Counted from the first letter of the stretch, positions 9,077-18,385 are shown. The stretch is DNA of 64,000 nt from Roseibaca calidilacus (GCF_001517585.1 NZ_FBYC01000004.1:2189501-2253500); one strand, 5' to 3'. Made by a program: numbers and translations. Notes: generated by a model not told the origin, from the letters alone.

Positions 9077-10228
9077 ATGACACCCGGCGCAAGACTGCAA
9101 GCCGCGATCGACATTCTTGATACGATCCTGACAGGCAAACCCGCCGAACAGGCGCTGACCAACTGGGGACGCGGCAATCGGTTTGCCGGGTCCAAGGACC
9201 GTGCCGCGATCCGTGACCATGTGTTCGACTGCCTGCGCTGCAAACGGTCGTTTGCGCATCTGGGCGGGCGGGCCGACGGGCGCGGGCTGGTGCTGGGGCT
9301 GCTGCGTGATGCGGGCACCGACCCAGCGGCGCTGTTTACCGGCCAAGGCTATGCCCCTGCCCCTCTGACCGAGGCAGACGCGCCGAACCCCGCCCCCATG
9401 CCGCGCGGCGTGGCGCTGGATTGCCCCGACTGGCTGCTGCCAGCGATCACGCATAGCCTTGGCCCCCAAACCGATGACGTGTTGCGCGCCATGCGCCACC
9501 GCGCCCCGGTATTCCTGCGGGTCAATTTGGCGCGTGCTACGCGTGCGGACGCTGTCGCACTTTTGGCGCAAGACAATATCGCAACCCGCCCCTGTGCCTT
9601 GGCCGAAACCGCGCTTGAGGTGACGGAAAATGCACGCCGCCTGCGGCAATCCAGGGCGTTTACCGAAGGCGTGGTCGAACTGCAGGACGCCGCCTCGCAA
9701 GCCGTGATCGCCGCCCTGCCCGATCTGGCTGGCGCGCGCGTGCTGGATTATTGCGCAGGCGGCGGCGGCAAGGCGCTGGCCATGGCCGCCCGCGGTGCCG
9801 ATGTGACAGCGCATGATGCCGATGCCACCCGCATGCAGGACATTCCCGAGCGTGCCGCCCGTGCAGGTGCCGCAATTACCTTGCAAACCCAACCGAATGG
9901 CTTGTTCGACCTTGTCCTGACCGACGTGCCTTGCTCTGGCAGCGGCACTTGGCGCCGCGCGCCACAGGCCAAATGGGCGCTGACACCAGAGCGTTTGACA
10001 CAACTTGCCGGTATACAGCGCAGTATCCTGCGACAGGCCTGGGACCATGTGCGCCCCGGCGGGCGTCTGCTTTACGCAACCTGTTCGCTTCTGGATGCGG
10101 AAAATTCCCAGATCGTTGCCGGTTTCACGGCCGATACCGCCAATGCGACCCTTGGCGCCATTCAACGCCTGACACCCTTGGATGGCGGTGATGGGTTCTT
10201 CAGCGCAATCATCTTAAAAGAGAGCTGA
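9077..10228 (+). CDS. rsmB: RsmB/NOP-family RNA (cytosine-5-)-methyltransferase
   Basis: This 383-residue SAM-dependent enzyme has an N-terminal NusB-like helical region followed by a Rossmann methyltransferase domain. Motif I is LDYCAGGGGKALAM. The two catalytic cysteines are in motif IV (DVPCSGSGTW) and motif VI (LLYATCSLLDAEN). The family includes RsmB, which makes m5C967 in 16S rRNA. Which rRNA base this copy modifies is inferred from similarity only. It starts seven bases after cvpA, so it is probably in the same operon. Confidence 0.88.
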   Translation: MTPGARLQAAIDILDTILTGKPAEQALTNWGRGNRFAGSKDRAAIRDHVFDCLRCKRSFAHLGGRADGRGLVLGLLRDAGTDPAALFTGQGYAPAPLTEADAPNPAPMPRGVALDCPDWLLPAITHSLGPQTDDVLRAMRHRAPVFLRVNLARATRADAVALLAQDNIATRPCALAETALEVTENARRLRQSRAFTEGVVELQDAASQAVIAALPDLAGARVLDYCAGGGGKALAMAARGADVTAHDADATRMQDIPERAARAGAAITLQTQPNGLFDLVLTDVPCSGSGTWRRAPQAKWALTPERLTQLAGIQRSILRQAWDHVRPGGRLLYATCSLLDAENSQIVAGFTADTANATLGAIQRLTPLDGGDGFFSAIILKES

Positions 10229-10321
10229 AATCAGCTTTGGGTTGCTATCCGCAATCCGCTGGTTAAGCTGAAATTAACCTGTTGCAGCCAAGACTTTGAC
10301 CAAGTGATTTCCGAGGGTAAC

Positions 10322-12631
10322 GTGACACCAAGCATTGGATCAGGGCCAAACTCTGCGCGGGCAGCCGTGTTCGGGCCTACAGCTGGGCAACTGCTTGGAC
10401 TTGTGGCCACGGTCGGGGCTGCATTGCTTTTGGTCGCGCTATTGGCAGACCTGTCCGGTCCGATCTCACTGGCGCTCTGGGCGGTCGGGGCAAGCATTTT
10501 ATGTTCTGTCTGCCTGCTGGCGGCCTGGCAATGGCATGTCAGGCAACGCCTTCGGCGCGACCTGACAGTGGTCAGCGCGCTTTACGGCTCCGCCCCAGCG
10601 ACGGCGCTTGTTGACGGTGCGGCAGGCAAGGTCGTCTGGGCCAATGCCGCCGCGACGCAACGACTGGCCGGGGCCACGCATGCAATGGCCTTTTTGGAAG
10701 ATATCAGCGCGGACCCGGCAGAACTGGTCGCGCGCCTGCACGATCGCGCCTTGGCGGAAGGCCAGATCACGCACAGCGTTGCAGTTGACACGGGCGAGTT
10801 GCGATTGACCTTGCGCCCTGCCGGGCATGGCCGGACACTCTGGCAACTGGACGAAACTTCCGCGCCCGACCTGCGCGACCAGCTTCCGTTCGACATGATC
10901 CATAGCTACCCGGACGGGCGCATCACCTACCTGTCGCCCCGGCTTGCCGCCCTTGCCAGCGCCAAACCCAAACATGTTGCGGACCTTCTGAAATTGCCGC
11001 TGCCCAAGGCCGGTGAACCCGGTATTTTTACCCTGCGCGACAGCGGCGAGCGCCACAACGGGTTGCGGATAACAACCGAAGACGCGAACGAACTTGTCGT
11101 GCTCATTTCGCCCGCCAACCCTGATAACACCCATCAAGATTTCAATGCCTTGCAAATGCTGCCGATCGCGGTTGCGCTGATTGATCGGGATGGCGTTCTG
11201 ATCCGCGCAAATGACGAAACCCGTCGTATCCTACGCCTGCGAAAAGAGGATAAACGGCGGTTTTGCGACCTGCTGGAAGGGCTGGGGCGCCCGGTCGGCG
11301 AATGGCTGGCAGATCTGCGCGCCGGCCGCGTGACCACCGCAACAGAGGTGTTGCGCGTCAACAACCCGGCCGACGATCTGTTCCTGCAAGTGTCGCTGCG
11401 CAGCTACGGTACCGACGGCGAACTTGTCGCCATCATGCATGACGCCACAGAATTCAAGGCGCTCGAAGCCAAGTTCACCCAAAGCCAGAAGATGCAGGCC
11501 ATCGGACAGCTGGCGGGCGGCGTGGCACATGATTTCAATAATCTTCTGACGGCAATTTCAGGGCATTGCGACCTGATCCTGCTGCGCCATGACCGCAGCG
11601 ATGTCGATTATCCCGACCTTATGCAAATCCAGCAAAACACCAACCGCGCCGCAGCCCTTGTGCGCCAGTTGCTGGCCTTTTCCCGCAAGCAGACGCTGCA
11701 ATTCGAAACGCTCGATCTGCACGACCTGCTGGCCGATGCGATCCATCTGTTGAACCGGCTTGTGGGCGAGCGCGTCACGCTCACGCTGCGGCACGGCGTC
11801 GACATGCCGCTGATCCGGTCAGACAAACGGCAGTTCGAGCAGGTTCTGATGAACCTTGTCGTCAATGCGCGCGATGCCATGCCCATGGGCGGGGAAATCG
11901 TGATCGAAACCGAGCATTGCGCCTTACCCAATGGGCTGCGCCGCGACAAAGTCATGCTGCCGCCGGGCAATTATGCGGTCATCCGGGTGCGCGACGAAGG
12001 TATCGGCATGTCGTCCACGACCAAGGCCAAGGTTTTCGACCCGTTTTTCAGCACCAAGCGGCAGGGCGAAGGGACGGGGCTTGGTTTGTCCACTGTGTAT
12101 GGCATCATCAAGCAATCGGGCGGGTTTATCTTCGTCGACAGCGAAGAGGGCCACGGCACGACATTCTCAATCTATCTTGCCGCGCAAGCCGCGCCAAGCG
12201 TAAAGCCGCAAAAGCCCGCCAAGCCCAAGGCCCCTGCTGCCGCAACACCCCGCAGCACGGTTCTGCTGGTAGAAGACGAAGCGCCCGTGCGGTCTTTTGC
12301 AGCGCGCGCCCTGCAACTTCAGGGACACCGCGTGCTGGAAGCGGATTCGGGCGAAGCCGCCTTGGCGCTGCTGCAAGACCCAGCCGTGCGCCCGGATGTG
12401 TTTGTCAGCGATGTCATCATGCCCGGGCTGGACGGTCCGGGCTGGGTGGCGCAGATCCGCGACCGCTTTCCGAACACACCCATTGTTTTCATGTCCGGCT
12501 ATGCCGAAGACAGCCGAATCGCAGCCCAAGCCGAATTCGGGCAGGCCGTATTCATTGGCAAACCGTTTTCGCTGGCGGAATTTACCGGCCTTGTGAACGA
12601 ACAGTTGCGCAAACTGTCGGAAGCGGCCTGA
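10322..12631 (+). CDS. cckA: Hybrid histidine kinase CckA
   Basis: This 769-residue cell-cycle kinase phosphorylates CtrA and CpdR through ChpT in alphaproteobacteria. In order it has two N-terminal membrane helices (about 20-75), a PAS-like region, a HisKA domain with the phospho-accepting His in GGVAHDFNNLL, an HATPase domain (VVNARDAM, DEGIGMS, GEGTGLGLSTVYGI), an alanine/proline/lysine-rich linker and a receiver domain (VEDEAPVRSF, then the phospho-Asp in FVSDVIMPGLDG). The GTG at 10322 with GAGGG upstream is preferred over the in-frame GTG at 10304. In Rhodobacterales the CckA-ChpT-CtrA path controls motility and gene transfer agent genes rather than viability. Confidence 0.95.
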   Translation: MTPSIGSGPNSARAAVFGPTAGQLLGLVATVGAALLLVALLADLSGPISLALWAVGASILCSVCLLAAWQWHVRQRLRRDLTVVSALYGSAPATALVDGAAGKVVWANAAATQRLAGATHAMAFLEDISADPAELVARLHDRALAEGQITHSVAVDTGELRLTLRPAGHGRTLWQLDETSAPDLRDQLPFDMIHSYPDGRITYLSPRLAALASAKPKHVADLLKLPLPKAGEPGIFTLRDSGERHNGLRITTEDANELVVLISPANPDNTHQDFNALQMLPIAVALIDRDGVLIRANDETRRILRLRKEDKRRFCDLLEGLGRPVGEWLADLRAGRVTTATEVLRVNNPADDLFLQVSLRSYGTDGELVAIMHDATEFKALEAKFTQSQKMQAIGQLAGGVAHDFNNLLTAISGHCDLILLRHDRSDVDYPDLMQIQQNTNRAAALVRQLLAFSRKQTLQFETLDLHDLLADAIHLLNRLVGERVTLTLRHGVDMPLIRSDKRQFEQVLMNLVVNARDAMPMGGEIVIETEHCALPNGLRRDKVMLPPGNYAVIRVRDEGIGMSSTTKAKVFDPFFSTKRQGEGTGLGLSTVYGIIKQSGGFIFVDSEEGHGTTFSIYLAAQAAPSVKPQKPAKPKAPAAATPRSTVLLVEDEAPVRSFAARALQLQGHRVLEADSGEAALALLQDPAVRPDVFVSDVIMPGLDGPGWVAQIRDRFPNTPIVFMSGYAEDSRIAAQAEFGQAVFIGKPFSLAEFTGLVNEQLRKLSEAA

Positions 12632-12713
12632 TTGCCGCCGCCCAAAAGACATTGCACCACCCGCCCAAGCAGATACACCTGTGGTGACCCGCCCAAAACA
12701 AGGTGCCTTTTTC

Positions 12714-13727
12714 ATGACCAGCAATCCCCATCGCCTGTCAGATGCCGAAATACAGCATTTCATAGATACAAAGACCAAGCCGCTTGGGGCGCTGGGCCGC
12801 ATCGAGTCATTGGCCGCGCAGCTTGCGCGCTTTTGCAACACCCTGACCCCCCGGATCGAGACATGCGAGCTGGTTATCTTCGCCGCCGACCACGGGATCG
12901 CGCTGGAGGGTGTCTCTGCCTTCCCGCAGGCCGTGACGCAGCAGATGGTTCAGAACTTTCTTGCAGGCGGGGCAGCGGCGAATGTCTTTGCCCACAGTCA
13001 GGGCGTTCCCGTGCATGTGGTCGATGCCGGTGTTGCGGGTGAACCTATCGATGCCCCGGATCTCTGGTCGCATCGCATTGCGCCGGGCACGCAAAGCAGC
13101 CTGAATGGCCCCGCCATGACCGCGCAAGACCGCGACCGCGCCCTTGCCGCCGGGGCCGAGATCGTTGCGCGCACCTCTGCCCGGGCGCTGGCCTTCGGCG
13201 AAATGGGGATCGGCAACACCGCCAGCGCAAGCCTGCTGGCCCACAAGCTGACCGGCCTTGCACTGGACGATCTGGTCGGGCGTGGCACCGGCGTGGATGA
13301 TGCGGGGCTTGCCCGCAAGCGCGCGATTCTTGCGCAGGCCGCCGCGCGCACCGACACCCGGCTGCCAGCCGACACGGCCCTGTCAGAATATGCCGGTTTC
13401 GAAATGGTGATGATGGCCGGTGCAATGCAGGCCGCCGCAGAGGATGGGCGCATCGTGCTGGTAGATGGGTTTATCGCGACCGCATGCGCCGCCGCAGCAC
13501 TGGCGCGCGCGCCGCATATTCGCCCGGCCTTGGTGTTTTGCCACCGCAGCCAAGAAGCCGGGCACCGTGTGCTGTTGGACTGGCTGGAAGCGGACCCGCT
13601 TCTGGACATGGACATGCGGCTGGGCGAGGGCACCGGCGCGCTGCTGGCCTGGCCCTTGGTCAAAGCCGCCAGCGCCATGCTGTGCGACATGGCCAGCTTC
13701 GACAGCGCGGGCGTGTCGCAGGGCTAG
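12714..13727 (+). CDS. cobT: Nicotinate-nucleotide--dimethylbenzimidazole phosphoribosyltransferase
   Basis: This 337-residue CobT makes alpha-ribazole phosphate from NaMN and dimethylbenzimidazole for the lower loop of cobalamin. Visible motifs are KPLGALGRIE, FAADHGIALEGVSA, GEMGIGNTASAS and the C-terminal LGEGTGALLAWPLVKAA, which contains the catalytic Glu. It heads a four-gene run, cobT-cobS-cobC-cobU, with gaps or overlaps of only a few bases. Together these complete nucleotide-loop assembly. No B12 riboswitch is recognisable in the short leader. Confidence 0.96.
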   Translation: MTSNPHRLSDAEIQHFIDTKTKPLGALGRIESLAAQLARFCNTLTPRIETCELVIFAADHGIALEGVSAFPQAVTQQMVQNFLAGGAAANVFAHSQGVPVHVVDAGVAGEPIDAPDLWSHRIAPGTQSSLNGPAMTAQDRDRALAAGAEIVARTSARALAFGEMGIGNTASASLLAHKLTGLALDDLVGRGTGVDDAGLARKRAILAQAAARTDTRLPADTALSEYAGFEMVMMAGAMQAAAEDGRIVLVDGFIATACAAAALARAPHIRPALVFCHRSQEAGHRVLLDWLEADPLLDMDMRLGEGTGALLAWPLVKAASAMLCDMASFDSAGVSQG

Positions 13728-13730
13728 CCG

Positions 13731-14486
13731 ATGCGCGATGCCCTTGCCTCTGCCCTGCTGGCCGCACAATTCCTGACGCGCCTGCCCCTGCCCGCGCGCG
13801 GCTATACGCCCGCGCGGTGGTCCCGCGCGCCTGGCTTTTTTGCCAGTGTCGGGCTGGCGCTTGGGCTGGCCTTGGCCGCGCTGTTTTGGGCCGCGGCACT
13901 GGTCTGGGCGCAACCCTTGGCGGCCCTGCTGACCTTGGCCGCCGGGCTGGTGATAACAGGCGCCTTGCACGAGGACGGGTTGGCCGATTGCCTTGACGGG
14001 CTGGGCGGCGGGCGCGACCGCGACCGCGCGCTTGCCATTATGCGCGACAGCCAGATCGGCAGCTATGGTGCGCTGGGGTTGGGGCTGACGCTGGGGTTGC
14101 AGGCGGTTATGCTGGCCTCGGCCCCCGTGACAATCGGGATCGGCGCGCTTGTCATTGGCCATACGCTGGGCCGCGCGATGATGGCCCATGCCCTTGGCCA
14201 AGGGCGCTATCTGCGCGCGAAAGGGGCCGGAAGCGGGCTGGACAGGCCGCTTGGCCGTGCCGGATGGGTGGCAACGGGTCTGGCCATGGGTTTGGCCGCT
14301 CTGGCCGCGTGGCCATTCTTGGGCGCGGCTGGCGCGGCAAGCGCAATCTTGGGCGGCATCGTCGCCGGTAGCCTATGGCGCGTCTGGACGCTGCACCGGT
14401 TGGGCGGCGACACAGGCGATACCTTGGGCGCGCTGCATTGCATGGCACTGACCGGCAGCTTTCTGGGGGCAGCGGTTTGGGCATGA
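13731..14486 (+). CDS. cobS: Adenosylcobinamide-GDP ribazoletransferase
   Basis: This 251-residue polytopic membrane enzyme joins GDP-cobinamide to alpha-ribazole, the last step of cobalamin assembly. The CobS signature HEDGLADCLDGLGGGRDRDRALAIMRDSQIG supplies the metal-binding acidic residues. The protein is very rich in Ala, Leu and Gly, with about seven hydrophobic helices. It begins three bases after cobT, and its stop overlaps the start of cobC (ATGA), which indicates translational coupling. Confidence 0.96.
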   Translation: MRDALASALLAAQFLTRLPLPARGYTPARWSRAPGFFASVGLALGLALAALFWAAALVWAQPLAALLTLAAGLVITGALHEDGLADCLDGLGGGRDRDRALAIMRDSQIGSYGALGLGLTLGLQAVMLASAPVTIGIGALVIGHTLGRAMMAHALGQGRYLRAKGAGSGLDRPLGRAGWVATGLAMGLAALAAWPFLGAAGAASAILGGIVAGSLWRVWTLHRLGGDTGDTLGALHCMALTGSFLGAAVWA

Positions 14487-15007
14487 TTATGCTGCGCCAC
14501 ACCAAGCCCGACGCGCCCGAGGGGCTGTGCTACGGTCGGCTGGACCTTGCACCGGCAGAGGGTTTTGCGGCGCAAGCGGCAGCGCTTGCGCGCGAACTGC
14601 CGCGCGTGTCGCGCGTTGTTACATCACCGCTGCATCGCTGCGCGATCATGGCCCGGACCATCGCCACCGCGCGCGGTTTGCCCCTTAGCACCGACACCCG
14701 CCTGCGCGAAATGGATTTCGGCGCATGGGAGGGCCAGCTTTGGGCCGACCTGCCGCGCGCCGAACTGGATGAATGGGCCGCAGACCTGTTGCACGCGCGC
14801 CCGCATGGCGGCGAATCGGTGGCGCAACTGCGTGACCGCACGCTGGCCGCCTTGCGCGACCATGCCGCGCCAGATGTGTTGGTCGTAACCCATCACGGCG
14901 TCATTAAAAGCGCGCGCCATGTCACAGAAGGCGACAGCGCGTGGCAATCCACCCTGCCCTTTGGCGGCTGGCTGCGCTTTGAACCAGAGGTGTTCCATGG
15001 CCCATGA
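14483..15007 (+). CDS. cobC: Alpha-ribazole phosphatase / histidine phosphatase
   Basis: This 174-residue histidine phosphatase has the catalytic RHTKP motif at residues 5-9, EMDFGAWEGQ in the middle and the second histidine in VVTHHGVIK. Given its place in the cob operon, it probably removes the phosphate from alpha-ribazole phosphate. Both ends overlap neighbouring genes: its start overlaps the cobS stop, and its last codons overlap the cobU start at 14997. Confidence 0.9.
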   Translation: MIMLRHTKPDAPEGLCYGRLDLAPAEGFAAQAAALARELPRVSRVVTSPLHRCAIMARTIATARGLPLSTDTRLREMDFGAWEGQLWADLPRAELDEWAADLLHARPHGGESVAQLRDRTLAALRDHAAPDVLVVTHHGVIKSARHVTEGDSAWQSTLPFGGWLRFEPEVFHGP

Positions 15008-15509
15008 CCTGACGCTGATCTTGGGCGGCGCGCGCTCTGGCAAAAGCAGCTTTGCAGAGGCCGAGGTCACGGCGCAGCCCGGCCCGTGGCACTATATGGC
15101 CACGGCGCAGGCGTTTGATGACGAGATGCGCGACCGCATCGCGCAGCACCGCGCCGACCGCGCCCCCGGCTGGATCACGCATGAGGTGCCCCTGACACTG
15201 GCGGATGCCTTGCGCCATGTGCCGCATGGCGCGCCGGTTCTGGTCGATTGCCTGACCCTGTGGCTGACCAATCACCTGCTGGCAGAACAGGACTTGCCAG
15301 CGCAGATCGCAGACCTGCATCAAGCGCTTGCGGCCCGTCGCGGCCCGGTCTGGTTGGTGGCAAACGAGGTGGGCTTGGGCATTGTCCCCGACAACGCGCT
15401 GGCGCGCCGCTTTCGCGACGAGGCGGGACGGCTGAACCAAAGGATCGCGGGCCAAGCGACGCGCGTGCGCTTCATTGCCGCCGGGTTGGCGATGGCGCTC
15501 AAAGGCTAG
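14997..15509 (+). CDS. cobU: Adenosylcobinamide kinase / adenosylcobinamide-phosphate guanylyltransferase
   Basis: This 170-residue bifunctional CobU/CobP phosphorylates adenosylcobinamide and adds GMP, producing the substrate for CobS. It has the P-loop LILGGARSGKSSFAE at residues 6-20, the catalytic-His region HRADRAPGW and LVDCLTLWLTNHLL. The ending VANEVGLGIVPDNALARRFRDEAGRLNQ is typical of the family. The ATG at 14997 lies inside the end of cobC, as is common for this tight operon. Confidence 0.96.
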   Translation: MAHDLTLILGGARSGKSSFAEAEVTAQPGPWHYMATAQAFDDEMRDRIAQHRADRAPGWITHEVPLTLADALRHVPHGAPVLVDCLTLWLTNHLLAEQDLPAQIADLHQALAARRGPVWLVANEVGLGIVPDNALARRFRDEAGRLNQRIAGQATRVRFIAAGLAMALKG

Positions 15510-15546
15510 GCTTGCAGCTTCGCCCTGCCCGTGCAACTTATTACAC

Positions 15547-16446
15547 ATGATAACAACCGCGCCCGACTCGCGCCCGCTGCTGGGCATGTTCTGGATGCTG
15601 CTGACGGGCTTTTGCTTTGTCGCGGTCACAGCGCTGGTCAAATATCTGGGCGACGATTTGCCAGCCGCGCAACAGGCGTTTTTGCGCTACCTTCTGGGCT
15701 TGGTGTTCCTGATCCCCATGTGGCCCGCGTTGCGCTCGGCCTTGATCTCACGACAGGCGCTGGCGCTATTCGGCCTGCGCGGCTTTATCCACGCGCTAGG
15801 GGTCATCCTGTGGTTTTATGCCATGACCCAGATCCCCTTGGCCGAAGTCACGGCAATGAACTACCTTTCACCCATCTATGTCACGCTGGGTGCGGCCTTG
15901 TTTCTGGGCGAAAAGCTTGCTTTACGGCGGATCATGGCGGTTCTGGTCGCCTTCCTTGGTGCTTTGATTATCTTGCGCCCCGGCCTGCGCGAAGTGTCGA
16001 GCGGGCATCTGGCCATGATCGGCACGGCGATTTTCTTTGCCGGGTCTTACCTGATGGCCAAGCGGATGAGCGGGCAGGTATCTGCCAGCGTGGTGGTGGC
16101 CATGCTGTCCGTGACCGTGACAATTTGCCTTGCACCCTTTGCCTATGCGGTCTGGGTGCCGCCCACGGGGGCACAACTGCTGGGGCTGCTGGCGGTCGCG
16201 GCCTGCGCCACTGCCGGGCATTACACCATGACACTTGCTTTTGCCGCCGCACCCGTCACCGTCACGCAGCCCGTGACCTTCCTGCAACTGGTCTGGGCGG
16301 TCGCCCTTGGCGCGCTGGTCTTTGATGAGGGCGTAGACCTGTTCGTGGTGTTGGGCGGGCTGGTCATTATGGCGTCGGTCCTGTTCATAACTTGGCGTGA
16401 AGCCATGCTGCGTAAACAGGAAAAACGCGCCGTGCCCGCCCCCTAA
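15547..16446 (+). CDS. DMT-family (EamA) transporter
   Basis: This 299-residue protein has about ten membrane helices and two EamA repeats. The second repeat is recognisable by AVTVTQPVTFLQLVWAVALGALVFDEG. The first repeat carries the family-typical LAEVTAMNYLSPIYVTLGAALFLGEKL. Members export metabolites such as amino acids or purines; the substrate here is unknown. It follows cobU by 37 bases but is not known to be part of B12 synthesis, so shared transcription may be incidental. Confidence 0.9.
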   Translation: MITTAPDSRPLLGMFWMLLTGFCFVAVTALVKYLGDDLPAAQQAFLRYLLGLVFLIPMWPALRSALISRQALALFGLRGFIHALGVILWFYAMTQIPLAEVTAMNYLSPIYVTLGAALFLGEKLALRRIMAVLVAFLGALIILRPGLREVSSGHLAMIGTAIFFAGSYLMAKRMSGQVSASVVVAMLSVTVTICLAPFAYAVWVPPTGAQLLGLLAVAACATAGHYTMTLAFAAAPVTVTQPVTFLQLVWAVALGALVFDEGVDLFVVLGGLVIMASVLFITWREAMLRKQEKRAVPAP

Positions 16447-16451
16447 GCGGA

Positions 16452-17192
16452 TTACAGCTCCGCCATTACCTCGTCCGAGACCTCGAAATTCGCGGTCACG
16501 TTCTGCACGTCATCATCGTCTTCCAGCGCGTCGATCAGCTTCATCAGCGACCGCGCGCCATCAAGGTCCAATTCGGTGGTGGTTTGGGGCTTCCAGACCA
16601 GTTTGGTGCTTTCAGCCTCTCCCAAAGTAGCCTCCAGCGCGGTCGAGACTGCGTTCAGGTCGGTATCGGCGCACCAGATAACATGTTCCTCGTCACCGCT
16701 TTCGACATCTTCTGCGCCTGCGTCAATCGCGGCCAGCATAACGCTATCAGCATCGCCCACGCTGGCGGGGTATACGATCCGGCCCATACGGTCGAACATG
16801 AAGGCCACCGACCCGGTTTCACCCAGGTTTCCGCCATTCTTGGAAAAGGTCGATCGCACGTTCGATGCCGTGCGGTTGCGGTTATCTGTCATCGCCTCGA
16901 CAATCACGGCAACGCCGCCGGGGCCATAGCCCTCGTAGCGGATTTCGTCGTAGCTTTCGGCATCGCCGCCCTGCGATTTCTTGATCGCACGCTCGATATT
17001 GTCCTTCGGCATGGAGACCGATTTGGCCTCTTTCACCGCCAGACGCAGGCGCGGGTTCTTGTCCGGGTCCGGGTCGCCCATCTTTGCGGCCACGGTAATT
17101 TCCTTGGACAGCTTGGAAAACAGCTTTGCGCGCACCGCGTCCTGACGGCCCTTGCGGTGCTGGATATTGGCCCATTTGGAATGGCCTGCCAT
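16452..17192 (-). CDS. YebC/PmpR family regulatory or translation factor
   Basis: This 246-residue protein starts [19 protein letters not shown], the invariant beginning of the YebC family, followed by [12 protein letters not shown] and [13 protein letters not shown]. YebC proteins were described as transcription regulators, and recent work shows a YebC paralogue relieving ribosome stalling on proline runs. Which role applies here is unknown. It is a monocistronic gene separated from carD by a strong terminator. Confidence 0.95.
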   Translation of the reverse strand: MAGHSKWANIQHRKGRQDAVRAKLFSKLSKEITVAAKMGDPDPDKNPRLRLAVKEAKSVSMPKDNIERAIKKSQGGDAESYDEIRYEGYGPGGVAVIVEAMTDNRNRTASNVRSTFSKNGGNLGETGSVAFMFDRMGRIVYPASVGDADSVMLAAIDAGAEDVESGDEEHVIWCADTDLNAVSTALEATLGEAESTKLVWKPQTTTELDLDGARSLMKLIDALEDDDDVQNVTANFEVSDEVMAEL

Positions 17193-17271
17193 TGCGATCT
17201 CCGAGAGTTTGAATGTGCTGGAGCGTGTTTAGTCCAGTCGCGCGGTCTAAGACAAGCCCGCGCGACCACGC

Positions 17272-17301
17272 AAAACGCCCGCACGGGTCGGTGCGGGCGT
17301 T
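17272..17301 (-). terminator. Rho-independent terminator after carD
   Basis: An 11-bp perfect stem (AACGCCCGCAC / GTGCGGGCGTT) with a six-base loop is followed, read on the minus strand, by TTTTG. It lies just beyond the carD stop codon and upstream of yebC. Confidence 0.85.
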
Positions 17302-17319
17302 GCGTAATTTAGGTCGGGC

Positions 17320-17829
17320 TTAGGCGGCGCGTGACACCAGCACGTCATTGACCTGCTTTTGCGCGATCACCTCGTCGCCCCCGGCCACGGCGGCCACTTC
17401 GCGGGTCAGACGTTCCAACGCGGCTTCATACAACTGGCGCTCGGAATAGGACTGTTCGCGCTGATCGTCGCTGCGATGCAGATCGCGCACCACTTCGGCA
17501 ATGGCCAGCAGGTCACCAGAGTTGATCTTCTGTTCATATTCCTGCGCGCGGCGCGACCACATGGCGCGCTTCACACGCGCTTTGCCCTTCAGCGTGGCAA
17601 GCGCCTTGTCCACGATTTCGGGCGAGGAAAGCGACCGCATCCCGACCGTCACGGCCTTGTTGGTCGGCACGCGCAGCGTCATCTTCTCTTTCTCGAAAGA
17701 GATCACGAAAAGTTCCAGTTTCAGCCCCGCGATTTCCTGTTCTTCGATCGACACGATCTGACCGACCCCATGGGCCGGATACACGACATACTCATTGGCG
17801 CGAAACTCGGATTTTTTCGTTTTTGTCAT
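17320..17829 (-). CDS. carD: CarD-family transcription factor
   Basis: This 169-residue CarD/CdnL-type protein has an N-terminal RNA-polymerase-interacting (RID) Tudor-like domain (YVVYPAHGVGQIVSIEEQEIAG ... ELFVISFEKEKMTLRVPT) and a helical C-terminal domain ending in the LTREVAAVAGGDE region. In Rhodobacter sphaeroides CarD activates promoters that lack the -7 T. The ATG at 17829, preceded by GGGGAAAG, gives the family length. In-frame extension upstream to 17904 is not conserved. A short leader ORF with its own promoter and terminator sits just upstream. Confidence 0.95.
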   Translation of the reverse strand: MTKTKKSEFRANEYVVYPAHGVGQIVSIEEQEIAGLKLELFVISFEKEKMTLRVPTNKAVTVGMRSLSSPEIVDKALATLKGKARVKRAMWSRRAQEYEQKINSGDLLAIAEVVRDLHRSDDQREQSYSERQLYEAALERLTREVAAVAGGDEVIAQKQVNDVLVSRAA

Positions 17830-17904
17830 ACTGGCTTTCCCCACTAGGCCTCGGACGCCTTTGCGCAAAGTTTTTGCAACAGGAACCATTGGCTCCTGAG
17901 GCAA

Positions 17905-17964
17905 TCATGCGTTGGCGACAAAAAAACGGCAGCTGGCAAGACCGCCGTTACGAAGCGAGTTCAT
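17905..17964 (-). CDS. Putative 19-residue leader peptide upstream of carD
   Basis: The small ORF begins with an ATG about ten bases after a good -10 box, so its mRNA is almost leaderless, and no ribosome site is visible. The peptide is MNSLRNGGLASCRFFVANA. The codons for NGG to CRFF form the two arms and the U-run of an intrinsic terminator hairpin (17919-17949). Translation of this ORF would therefore melt the terminator. That is the layout of an attenuator leader controlling the downstream carD gene. Function is inferred from layout; the peptide itself may have none. Confidence 0.5.
   Translation of the reverse strand: MNSLRNGGLASCRFFVANA
17919..17949 (-). terminator. Attenuator-like terminator inside the carD leader
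   Basis: On the minus strand AACGGC pairs with GCCGTT across a 13-base loop, and TTTTTT follows at once. It lies downstream of the promoter at 17975-18003 and about 90 bases before carD. It either ends a very short RNA or attenuates carD. Confidence 0.65.
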
Positions 17965-17974
17965 ATTAAACGAT

Positions 17975-18003
17975 TCTATATCACAAAATTGCCCGTAAAC
18001 CAA
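17975..18003 (-). promoter_or_regulatory. Predicted sigma70-type promoter of the carD leader
   Basis: Read on the minus strand, TTGGTT and TATAGA are separated by exactly 17 bases. Transcription would start about three bases before the leader ATG at 17964. It lies between fdxA and carD and points toward carD. Confidence 0.55.
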
Positions 18004-18046
18004 GCAACTTGGCAACAGAACCGTGACATGCCTTGCGAAACCGGCC

Positions 18047-18385
18047 TCAGCCCCCTTCGCCCGGCGCCTCTGAGAAGTATTTCTCGCGCTTGCCGGTTTC
18101 GCCGTCGCGCGCTTCGGCGTCGGGCAACGGGTCTTTCTTGGTAATGATGACCGGCCATTGTTCCGAATACTTGCGGTTGAATTCGACCCATTCATCCATG
18201 TCCGGTTCGGTATCGGGGCGAATGGCATCGGCCGGGCATTCGGGTTCGCAGACACCGCAATCAATGCATTCGTCCGGGTGGATGACCAGCATGTTCTCGC
18301 CCTCGTAAAAGCAATCCACCGGGCAAACCTCGACGCAGTCGGTGTATTTGCAGGCGATGCAATTATCGATCACCACATAGGTCAT
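18047..18385 (-). CDS. fdxA: 7Fe ferredoxin FdxA
   Basis: This 112-residue ferredoxin carries a [3Fe-4S] and a [4Fe-4S] cluster. The first cysteine set is in [20 protein letters not shown], the second in [18 protein letters not shown]. The C-terminal extension after residue 60 ([16 protein letters not shown]) is typical of FdxA in alphaproteobacteria. It acts as a cytoplasmic electron carrier; its partner is unknown. The gene is followed by an S4-domain gene on the same strand upstream. Confidence 0.96.
   Translation of the reverse strand: MTYVVIDNCIACKYTDCVEVCPVDCFYEGENMLVIHPDECIDCGVCEPECPADAIRPDTEPDMDEWVEFNRKYSEQWPVIITKKDPLPDAEARDGETGKREKYFSEAPGEGG

Noticed and set aside
12632-12713. Cobalamin riboswitch upstream of cobT
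   Set aside because: The leader is only 82 bases and has no B12 box or the expected folded core.
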